64,000 nucleotides of DNA from Streptomyces niveus (GTDB lineage Bacteria; Actinomycetota; Actinomycetes; Streptomycetales; Streptomycetaceae): assembly GCF_002009175.1 (NCBI RefSeq), contig NZ_CP018047.1, forward strand, positions 2,480,001 through 2,544,000, written 5' to 3'. Shown in pieces: positions 1 through 6,013 of the stretch. The stretch's first letter is position 1. Every line of letters begins with the position of its first letter. The position numbers were made by a program, and so were the translations under genes. Under the pieces are notes generated by a model, which made no database searches, was not told the origin of the DNA, and worked only from the letters and a program-made list of their open reading frames with translations.

Positions 1-407
1 ATCGCCTTCGTGGAGAGGAACTCCTCGGGGCCGTACGCCCCCGAGGTCTGCGCCCAGCCGTACAGCTCGACCTCGGCGGGTGTGGGCGCCGAACGGTCGC
101 TGAGCCAGAGGCAGTCGGCGAAGTCCGCGCCGGGCACATGGACGAGCGCGAGGTCGTGACCGGTGACGACGTGGGCGATCTCGCCCTCCAGCCGCTCGTC
201 GTCGTAGGTGGTGACGGTGACACCGCCTCCTGGCTCCCGTTCCATCGCACCCACCCTCTTGTCCACGACATGCGCGCAGGTCACGACCCATTCGGGGGCG
301 ACGAAGAATCCACTGCCCCAGAATCCGGCACTGCCTGCGTCATACCCGGCGGCGGCGGGGCCGATGCGGACGACTCCCCGGCTCACGGGGTCTTCGAGGG
401 AGCTCAT
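1..407 (-). CDS. Trypsin-like serine protease, N-terminal part (runs off the left edge)
   Basis: Only the first 135 codons are in the window. They contain a chymotrypsin-fold N-terminal half: the segment GSGFFVAPEWVVTCAHVV carries the catalytic His near residue 46, and HDLALVHV carries the catalytic Asp near residue 85; the Ser would lie outside. There is no signal peptide, so the protease is probably cytoplasmic. The upstream gene on the same strand encodes a Trypco1-like protein, which is typical of trypsin/effector-associated conflict systems in actinobacteria. The rest of the protein (for example a NACHT, TPR or VMAP-type domain) cannot be seen. The ATG at 407 is the only start that keeps the leader of the fold intact. 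Confidence 0.85.
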   Translation of the reverse strand, partial: MSSLEDPVSRGVVRIGPAAAGYDAGSAGFWGSGFFVAPEWVVTCAHVVDKRVGAMEREPGGGVTVTTYDDERLEGEIAHVVTGHDLALVHVPGADFADCLWLSDRSAPTPAEVELYGWAQTSGAYGPEEFLSTKA

Positions 408-531
408 GCGTCAACACACGGGGAGTACGGAGGCGTTGGAACGGCGCGCGTCCCTCCGCCGGGTGATCCGCAGAGCTGAGCGTCGTTCATCCGCACCCCG
501 TTCCCCCGAAGTTGAGGCATCTGGGACGAGG

Positions 532-1005
532 CTAACCGGATGATCCCGAAGTGGGGAGTGGTTCGGGCCCCGGCGGGGCGGGGGGCGGCGGGGCCGGTGG
601 GAGCGGTGGGGGCGGTCCCACCGGGGCCGGTGGGACGGGCGGGGCGGGCGGGTCCTCGGAAGGGTCCACGCGCTCGCGGCCGGGCTGCCAGGTGAGGGTG
701 ACGGAGATGGACGCCTTGGCCTCCCCGTCAGCCAGAACGGCGGCCACCCCCTTGCCCGGTTTCATCGCCAGCTCGATGCCGAACGTCGCGCTGACCTCGC
801 TCGGACCCGCCGCCCGCGCCGCGTCCATCACGGTGGCGCCGACGGCGGCGATCACCTCGTTGACGCGGGTGACACCCGAACGGATCCGGTCGGCCGCCCC
901 GACGTCGACGAACGCCGACTCGTCCGGCCGCAGCACACTGACCCTCGCGAGAATGACCTGCCCACCGGGCAGGACCACCTCCTGTACGTCGTGGTCCAAC
1001 GCCAC
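532..1005 (-). CDS. Trypsin-co-occurring domain (Trypco1, CU044_2847-like) protein
   Basis: A 157-residue protein with an alpha/beta domain of about 115 residues (start MALDHDVQEVVLPGG, then a conserved helix around DRIRSGVTRVNEVIAAVG and a C-terminal strand VSVTLTW-like) followed by a tail of about 40 residues made almost only of Pro, Gly, Glu and Ser. The domain resembles the Trypco1 family, defined by co-occurrence with trypsin-like proteases in predicted biological conflict systems. It sits directly upstream of the trypsin-like gene on the same strand with a 124 bp gap, so the two probably form one operon. Its molecular role is not established; I infer that it is a regulator or adaptor of the protease. 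Confidence 0.7.
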   Translation of the reverse strand: MALDHDVQEVVLPGGQVILARVSVLRPDESAFVDVGAADRIRSGVTRVNEVIAAVGATVMDAARAAGPSEVSATFGIELAMKPGKGVAAVLADGEAKASISVTLTWQPGRERVDPSEDPPAPPVPPAPVGPPPPLPPAPPPPAPPGPEPLPTSGSSG

Positions 1006-1103
1006 CCCTCCCCCACTCGGTCACTCGCACCGCGCGCCGGGCCGCGATCCACGGCCCCGCTCCGCGATACCTCCCCTCCGTACCAGGTCGTTACGCTGTT
1101 CGT

Positions 1104-1286
1104 ATGTACTTCACGGATCGCGGGATCGAGGAACTGGAGAAGCGGCGCGGCGAGGAGGAGGTCACCTTCGAGTGGCTGGCCGAGCAGCTGCGTACGTTCG
1201 TCGATCTCAACCCGGACTTCGAGGTTCCGGTGGAACGCCTGGCCACATGGCTGGCCCGCCTCGACGACGAGGACGACGACGAGTGA
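1104..1286 (+). CDS. Small acidic conserved protein (DUF6104-like)
   Basis: A 60-residue protein beginning MYFTDRGIEELEKRR and ending in a run of Asp/Glu. The whole length is predicted helical and very acidic at the C-terminus. It resembles the short DUF6104 proteins found across Streptomyces; no function is known to me. It lies divergent from the Trypco1 gene, and the 98 bp between them should hold both promoters. Codon use is typical of the surrounding genes, which supports a real gene despite its size. Confidence 0.75.
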   Translation: MYFTDRGIEELEKRRGEEEVTFEWLAEQLRTFVDLNPDFEVPVERLATWLARLDDEDDDE

Positions 1287-1315
1287 CGGGCATCCGCCGG
1301 GCATCGCGATAGGTC

Positions 1316-1372
1316 TTGACTTCCCCCATCCACGATATATCGTGTTCACCAAGAGACGCGATATGTTGCGTC
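1316..1372 (+). promoter_or_regulatory. Candidate promoter with overlapping operator for the DUF4097-PadR operon
   Basis: A TTGACT -35-like hexamer at 1316-1321 is followed by the perfect palindrome CACGATATATCGTG at 1331-1344, which covers the expected -10 region. A second, weaker dyad (GACGC...GCGTC, 1355-1372) contains another CGATAT. AT-rich palindromes with ATAT cores at the promoter are what PadR-family repressors usually bind. The PadR gene is the second gene of this operon, so autorepression is the simplest reading. This is inference from sequence only. Confidence 0.6.
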
Positions 1373-1398
1373 GTGGTCGGCCACAGGGAGTCAGCACC

Positions 1399-2364
1399 AT
1401 GGCAGAGTCGACGTGGGAAGTCAGCGAGCCGAAGAAGCTCACCTTCGACGACCCGGTGACGGCGCTCAGCGTACGTATCGTGAACGGCACCGTGAACGTC
1501 GTCGGCACCGACGAGAGGGTACTGGCCGAACAGGGCGGCGCACGCCTGGAGATCTCCGAGATCCAGGGCCCGCCCCTGATCGTGACCCGCACGGGCACCA
1601 CGCTCACCATCGCCTACGAGGACCTGCCCTGGCAGAACTTCCTCAAGTGGCTGGATCGCAAGGGCCACCGGCGGAGCGCCGTCGTCTCCCTCGCGGTCCC
1701 GGCGGGCGCGAGCGTCGAGGTCGGCGTCGTCGGGGCGGGCGCCGTGATCTCCGGGATCAAGGGGCGCACTGAGGTACGCGGTGTGAACGGTGACACCACA
1801 CTCGTCGGCCTGGCCGGCCGGGTCAGCGCGGAGACCGTCGCCGGCAACGTGGAGGCCCAGGCCGTCACCGGCGACCTGCGCTTCAACTCCGTCTCGGGCG
1901 ATCTGACCGTCGTGGACTGCGGCGGATCCTCCGTACGGGCGGACACCGTCAGCGGCGACATGGTCATCGACCTGGAACCCGCGGGCAGACCCACCGACAT
2001 CAAGGTCAACACGATCTCCGGCGAGGTCGCCATCCGGCTGCCGCACCCGGCGGACGCGAAGGTCGAGGCGAACACGGCGAGCGGGTCGGTCTCCAACGCC
2101 TTCGACGATCTGCGGGTCGGCGGGCAGTGGGGCGCGAAGAAGATCACCGGCACGCTCGGGGCGGGTACGGGGCAGCTCAAGGCGATGACGGTGTCCGGCT
2201 CGATCGCCCTGCTGCGGCGGCCGCCCGCGGAGGATCCGTACGGCGCGGGCCACCCGGCGCCAGCGTCCGCCGGCACCGCGTCCGCCGGCACCGCGCCCGT
2301 GGATGCCGCCCCCCTGGACGTCGTCGCCGACGACGCGACGCCGGCCGACAAGAAGGAGCTCTGA
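1399..2364 (+). CDS. DUF4097 family beta-strand-repeat protein
   Basis: A 321-residue protein made mostly of repeated short beta strands with regularly spaced Gly, Asn and Asp (for example VRGVNGDTTLVGLAGRVSAE and VNTISGEVAIRL), the signature of the DUF4097 right-handed beta-helix-like repeat. There is no signal peptide or membrane segment. The last 40 residues are Ala/Pro-rich and probably disordered. The ATG at 1399 follows the operator region and is preferred over longer in-frame starts, which would read through the palindromic promoter. The gene is followed after 1 bp by a PadR regulator, so the two are translationally coupled. In many bacteria DUF4097 genes travel with PadR or membrane-stress regulators; the function is unknown. 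Confidence 0.85.
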   Translation: MAESTWEVSEPKKLTFDDPVTALSVRIVNGTVNVVGTDERVLAEQGGARLEISEIQGPPLIVTRTGTTLTIAYEDLPWQNFLKWLDRKGHRRSAVVSLAVPAGASVEVGVVGAGAVISGIKGRTEVRGVNGDTTLVGLAGRVSAETVAGNVEAQAVTGDLRFNSVSGDLTVVDCGGSSVRADTVSGDMVIDLEPAGRPTDIKVNTISGEVAIRLPHPADAKVEANTASGSVSNAFDDLRVGGQWGAKKITGTLGAGTGQLKAMTVSGSIALLRRPPAEDPYGAGHPAPASAGTASAGTAPVDAAPLDVVADDATPADKKEL

Positions 2365-2365
2365 C

Positions 2366-3352
2366 ATGCCCCCGGTCTTCGCCCACGGTCGTCTCCGCCT
2401 CTACCTGCTCAAGCTGCTCGACGAGGCACCGCGGCACGGGTACGAGGTGATCCGCCTGCTGGAGGAGCGCTTCCAGGGCCTGTACGCGCCCTCCGCCGGC
2501 ACCGTCTACCCGCGGCTGTCCAAGCTGGAGGCCGAGGGCCTGGTCACGCACGCCACCGAGGGGGGCCGCAAGGTCTACTCGATCACCGAGGCGGGCCGCG
2601 AGGAGTTGGCGGGCCGCAGCGGTGAACTGGCCGATCTGGAACTGGAGATCCGCGAGTCCGTCTCCGAACTCGCCGCGGAGATCCGCGACGACGTACGGGG
2701 CGCGGCGGGCCAGCTCCGCAACGAGATGCGCGCGGCGGCGGCGTCCGCGTCGGCCGGCGCGGCGGCCGACGGGACCGGCGACGGGGAGCACACGACCGGG
2801 GACGGCGAGTCCTGGCGCGTGGCGAAGGAGGAGCTGCGCCGCGCGAAGCAGGAGTGGAAGGAGCAGGCGCGCCGGGCGAAGGACGAGTCACGCCGGGCGC
2901 GTGAGGACGCGCAGCAGGCGCGGCGCCAGGCCAAGGAGGCGCAGGAGACGGCGCGCGAGGAGATGCTGCGCATCGCCAAGCAGGTCCAGGACCAGGTGCA
3001 GGGCCACTTCTCGCGCGGCGACTGGCCGACGGGGGTACGGGAGGGCCTGTCCGAACTGTCGACGCAGCTCGGCGGCCTGGCGAAGGGTACGGCGTGGCCC
3101 CCGTACGCCAAACCGGACGCGCCGGACGCCCGAGACGCCCCGGAGGCGGCCGATCCCGCGTGGGCCCAGGACACCCCGTCGACGGGCGACCCGGCGCGCG
3201 ATCTGGACCGCCTGCTGGACCGCTTCCGCGACGACGTCCGCGACGCTGCGCGGGACCACGGGGTGACGGAGGCCCAACTGTCGGAGGCGCGGGGCCACTT
3301 GTCGACGGCGGCGGCGCGCATCGGGGAGCTGCTGCGGGGTCCGAAGCCGTAG
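2366..3352 (+). CDS. PadR-family transcriptional regulator with a long charged helical tail
   Basis: Residues 1-85 form a PadR winged helix (RLRLYLLKLLDEAPRHGYEV, then GTVYPRLSKLEAEGLV and the wing GRKVYSITEAG). This is followed by an unusually long region to residue 328: about 80-215 is predicted coiled coil rich in Arg, Lys, Glu and Ala (KEELRRAKQEWKEQARRAK-type heptads), then a Pro/Asp-rich linker and a short helical end. PadR proteins are normally about 110-200 residues, so the extension is notable and could mediate oligomerisation or contact with a partner. The ATG overlaps the DUF4097 stop region with a 1 bp gap. Confidence 0.88.
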   Translation: MPPVFAHGRLRLYLLKLLDEAPRHGYEVIRLLEERFQGLYAPSAGTVYPRLSKLEAEGLVTHATEGGRKVYSITEAGREELAGRSGELADLELEIRESVSELAAEIRDDVRGAAGQLRNEMRAAAASASAGAAADGTGDGEHTTGDGESWRVAKEELRRAKQEWKEQARRAKDESRRAREDAQQARRQAKEAQETAREEMLRIAKQVQDQVQGHFSRGDWPTGVREGLSELSTQLGGLAKGTAWPPYAKPDAPDARDAPEAADPAWAQDTPSTGDPARDLDRLLDRFRDDVRDAARDHGVTEAQLSEARGHLSTAAARIGELLRGPKP

Positions 3353-3375
3353 GGGTCCGCCCGCGGGCGGGTTTC

Positions 3376-3401
3376 GTCCTCAATCGCCGGACGGGCTTCA
3401 A
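3376..3401. repeat. Streptomyces intergenic repeat, copy downstream of the PadR gene
   Basis: The segment carries CCTCAATCGCCGGACGGGCT, the reverse complement of the element (GAGCCCGTCCGGCGATTGAGG) seen again at 8689-8716 and 8762-8784. It sits in the 3' flank of the PadR gene. Such elements are scattered through Streptomyces intergenic DNA. Here it is not itself a perfect hairpin. Confidence 0.6.
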
Positions 3402-3470
3402 ATCCGCCCGCCCGGCGACGGGACGGGCGCCTGTGGCAGAGGGCCCGGGTGGTGCGGGTCTGGGCCGTGG

Positions 3471-3602
3471 GCCGCTCCGGGGTCATGCCCGGACGGCGTG
3501 ATTTACGGCGCGTGCAGGGCTCGTTGGACCCACTGACCCACCTTGTTCACGCGCCACAAATCAGCCTGAGTGTCCGGCCACGACCCCTGCGCGTCCCCCT
3601 TC
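3471..3602 (+). repeat. Complex palindromic repeat, type A, copy 1 (core 3489-3577)
   Basis: The 89 bp core has imperfect terminal inverted repeats: CCGGAC at 3489 against GTCCGG at 3572, and TGATTTACGGCGCGTG (3499-3514) against CACGCGCCACAAATCA (3548-3563). Beyond the core, about 18 bp on the left and 25 bp on the right match the reverse complement of 8490-8622. It faces a related type B copy at 3937-4117, and the two bracket one small gene. Confidence 0.85.
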
Positions 3603-3630
3603 ACCGCGCGGCTCGTGGAAGACTTCGCGC

Positions 3631-3936
3631 GTGCCCACCTGGATAACCTCGCGCCGTCTGGGCGCCACCGCCGTCCTGTACGCCGTCTTCGTCGGCGGCT
3701 GGTACCTCGGACAGCCCCTCGCCCACGTCGGCTGTTACACGCCCGAACCGCTGACCGCGATCGAGAGCGACGAGACGATCAACGAGCCCGGCGACGTCGT
3801 CGGCGACCTCCGGGCGACGGCCAGGACGGTCGGGCAGGTCGCCACCGTCGAGGTCGTCGACACTTCCTGGATCGTGCCGTGCGACGCGATGTCCCGCCCT
3901 CGCCTGGTGGCCTGGGTGACGGGCGACTGGCGCTGA
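3631..3936 (+). CDS. Small membrane-anchored protein of unknown function, bracketed by inverted repeats
   Basis: A 101-residue protein from a GTG start. Residues 9-27 form one hydrophobic segment (LGATAVLYAVFVGGWYLG) and could be an uncleaved signal anchor. The remainder is a soluble domain with two Cys residues (CYTPEP and VPCDAM) that could form an extracytoplasmic disulfide. I do not recognise the family. The gene begins 28 bp after the end of the type A repeat and its stop codon ends exactly where homology of the type B repeat begins (3937), so the gene is the cargo of a repeat-bounded segment. The matching repeat pair near 8.4 kb lacks it. Confidence 0.65.
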   Translation: MPTWITSRRLGATAVLYAVFVGGWYLGQPLAHVGCYTPEPLTAIESDETINEPGDVVGDLRATARTVGQVATVEVVDTSWIVPCDAMSRPRLVAWVTGDWR

Positions 3937-4117
3937 GACGGCGCGAGGGGGGCGGGGTCGTAGGAGGGGTGTGTTCGGACACTCAGGCTGATTTGTGGCG
4001 CGTGGACAAGGTGGGTCAGCGGGTCCAACGAGCGTTGCACGGGCCGTAAATCACGCCGTCCGGACATACCCGTCCGGAGACCCCGCACCCCGACCGCCAC
4101 CCGACAACCGCAACCCG
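3937..4117 (-). repeat. Complex palindromic repeat, type B, copy 1 (core 3976-4063)
   Basis: This 181 bp segment aligns end to end with the reverse complement of 8267-8447, also 181 bp, with few mismatches. The internal 88 bp core is the same palindromic element as in type A, in inverted orientation relative to the copy at 3471-3602. Homology begins directly after the stop codon of the small gene. Confidence 0.85.
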
Positions 4118-4156
4118 GAGACGCTGGGAGGGGCCCCGCCCCCGGACACGAAGCCC

Positions 4157-4711
4157 CTACCCCCGCTCCCCGAACAGCGCCCTCTCCACCGCCCCGTACG
4201 TCCCGCCGTGGTCCGCGAGTACGTCCGAGACCACGCCCGGCCGGGCCGTCAGCGCCAGCAGGATGTGGCCGTCGGTGATCTCCTTGTCGCCGCGGCCCAC
4301 CGCGACCCGCAGGGACTGTTCCAGCGTCTTCTTCGCGGCGGGCGTGAACTTCTTGTGGGACGTCCGGCCCCGCTTCGGACGCTTCCCGCCCACCCCCATC
4401 GCGCCCTCACCGTGCGCCCCCTCGACCTTCGAGACGATCTGCGCGACGTCGATCCCGATCTCGGCGAGCGCCGCCGTGTCGGCGTGCGACATGCCGCCCC
4501 GCCGGCGCGCGTCCGCCAGACCCGCCTCCACCGAGTCGCGCCGGTCCAGGATGCCCAGAGAGGTGAAGGCGAACGCCGATCGCGTTCCCTGCGAATCGAG
4601 CAGCGCGAGCAGCATGTGCTCGTCGGTGATCTCGGGTGAGGCCGTGCGTTCGGCCTGGGCGACGGCGCCCGTCACCACGGCGCGCGCCCCCTTCGTGAAC
4701 CGTTCGAACAT
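4157..4711 (-). CDS. Clp protease N-terminal-domain protein (stand-alone Clp-N)
   Basis: A 184-residue protein made of two Clp_N-type helical repeats: MFERFTKGARAVVTGAVAQA through LLALLDSQG, and FTPAAKKTLEQSLRVAVGRG through HILLALTARP. There is no AAA+ module, so it is not an unfoldase. Such proteins are thought to act as adaptors or decoys of Clp machines, but this one has no assigned role. Its ATG overlaps the stop of the upstream HTH gene as TGATG, which indicates tight translational coupling and joint function. Both genes are likely transcribed from the promoter at 4927-4955. Confidence 0.88.
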   Translation of the reverse strand: MFERFTKGARAVVTGAVAQAERTASPEITDEHMLLALLDSQGTRSAFAFTSLGILDRRDSVEAGLADARRRGGMSHADTAALAEIGIDVAQIVSKVEGAHGEGAMGVGGKRPKRGRTSHKKFTPAAKKTLEQSLRVAVGRGDKEITDGHILLALTARPGVVSDVLADHGGTYGAVERALFGERG

Positions 4712-4920
4712 CACTGCCTCCCGTACTTCTTGTGTACCGCCTGCCTGCTGACACCGAGCTGGGCCGCGATCTCCTGCCACGACCAGCCCTGGTTCCGCGC
4801 ACTGCGTACCTGGACGGCTTCGAGCTGTTCGAGCAGTCGCCGCAGCGCGGCGACCGCCCTCAGCCCGACCCGCGGGTCGCGGTCGCCCGCCCGTTCGGCG
4901 AGATCCGTTGCATCGGTCAT
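4711..4920 (-). CDS. Small helix-turn-helix regulator coupled to the Clp-N gene
   Basis: A 69-residue protein. The C-terminal half carries a clear helix-turn-helix (WSWQEIAAQLGVSRQAVHKK) and the N-terminal half a helix rich in Ala, Arg and Leu that could dimerise. It is much shorter than most regulators. The start codon follows the -10 hexamer by only 6 bp, and two identical TGTCAA-N6-TTGACA dyads overlap the promoter, so I infer autoregulation and a leaderless message. The stop overlaps the start of the Clp-N gene. Confidence 0.85.
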   Translation of the reverse strand: MTDATDLAERAGDRDPRVGLRAVAALRRLLEQLEAVQVRSARNQGWSWQEIAAQLGVSRQAVHKKYGRQ

Positions 4921-4921
4921 G

Positions 4922-4967
4922 GTGTCAATCTAAGTTGACACTCTCCTCATGTCAACCAAAATTGACA
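4922..4967 (-). promoter_or_regulatory. Strong sigma-70-type promoter with two TGTCAA-N6-TTGACA operators; probable leaderless start
   Basis: Read on the minus strand there is TTGACA (4950-4955), a 17 bp spacer and TAGATT (4927-4932), with the ATG of the HTH gene only 6 bp further. Transcription should therefore begin at or next to the start codon. Dyad 1 (4922-4941) and dyad 2 (4950-4967) share the arms TGTCAA/TTGACA with 6 bp between them; the first overlaps the -10 and the second the -35. Confidence 0.75.
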
Positions 4968-4974
4968 AACGGTC

Positions 4975-5937
4975 TCAGCGGGTCAGCACGATCTTGCCGA
5001 ACAGATCGCCCGCGGCCATCCGTTCGAACCCCTCGCGCGCCCGGTCCAGCGGCAGGACGTCGTCGATCACCGGGCGGATACCCGTCGTCGTACAGAAGGA
5101 CAGCAGATCCTCCAGCTCGTCCTTCGTGCCCATCGTCGAGCCGACGACCTTCAGCTCCAGGAAGAAGATCCGGGTCAGTTCCGCGTGCGCGGGGCGGTCG
5201 CCGCTGGTCGCGCCGGAGATCACCAGCGTGCCGCCGGGGCGCAGCGACTTGACCGAGTGGGACCAGGTCGCGGCGCCGACCGTCTCGATGACCGCGTCCA
5301 CGCGGTGCGGCAGCCGGGCGCCGGGCTCGAACGCGTCGGCGGCGCCCAGTTCGACGGCGCGCTTGCGCTTCGCCTCGTCGCGGCTGGTCGCGTACACCCG
5401 CAGCCCGGCCGCCTTCCCGAGGACGATCGCCGCGGTCGCGACGCCGCCGCCCGCGCCCTGGACGAGAACGGAATCCCCGGGCCGTACGCCGGCGTTGGTG
5501 AACAGCATCCGGTAGGCGGTGAGCCAGGAGGTCGGCAGACAGGCGGCCTGCTCGAAGGTCAGCCCGGCGGGCTTGGGCAGCAGGTTCCAGGTCGGTACGG
5601 AGACCTGCTCGGCGAAGGTGCCCTGGTACCTCTCGGTGAGCAGCGAGCGGGGCTCGCGGGGCCCGACGCCGTGGCCGCTCTGGCCGATGACGGAGTGGAT
5701 GACGACCTCGTTGCCGTTCTCGTCGATCCCGGCGGCGTCACAGCCGAGGATCATCGGCAGCTGTTCCTCCTTGAAGCCGACCCCGCGCAGGGTCCAGAGG
5801 TCGTGATGGTTGAGTGAGGCGGCCTTGACGGTCACGGTCGACCAGCCGGGGCGCGGCTCGGGAGCCGGGCGTTCGCCCAACTCGAGGCCGTTGAGGGGCT
5901 GGTCACTGTCGATACGGGCTGCGTAGGCGGCGAACAT
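4975..5937 (-). CDS. Quinone-oxidoreductase-type MDR dehydrogenase
   Basis: A 320-residue medium-chain dehydrogenase/reductase. The N-terminal GroES-like domain (ASLNHHDLWTLRGVG, LGCDAAG) is followed by a Rossmann domain with the nucleotide-binding stretch VLVQGAGGGVATAAI and the downstream SRDEAKRKRAVELGA, the latter pattern favouring NADPH. The catalytic-zinc ligands of alcohol dehydrogenases are not evident, so it is a zinc-independent quinone oxidoreductase-like enzyme. The substrate is unknown. The start at 5937 gives the usual family length; longer in-frame extensions have atypical composition. Confidence 0.88.
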   Translation of the reverse strand: MFAAYAARIDSDQPLNGLELGERPAPEPRPGWSTVTVKAASLNHHDLWTLRGVGFKEEQLPMILGCDAAGIDENGNEVVIHSVIGQSGHGVGPREPRSLLTERYQGTFAEQVSVPTWNLLPKPAGLTFEQAACLPTSWLTAYRMLFTNAGVRPGDSVLVQGAGGGVATAAIVLGKAAGLRVYATSRDEAKRKRAVELGAADAFEPGARLPHRVDAVIETVGAATWSHSVKSLRPGGTLVISGATSGDRPAHAELTRIFFLELKVVGSTMGTKDELEDLLSFCTTTGIRPVIDDVLPLDRAREGFERMAAGDLFGKIVLTR

Positions 5938-6013
5938 GACCTTGACCCTAGAGCGGAGGCGGCACGCGCGGAACCTCATCGGTGTGTGAGGCGGGTCCCG
6001 CCCCCGCCGGGTC

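Noticed and set aside
991..1398. Long in-frame extension upstream of the DUF4097 start, and minus-strand frames across 852-2367
   Set aside because: They read through the palindromic promoter or mirror real genes in other frames, and have low-quality Arg/Pro-rich composition typical of GC-driven open frames.
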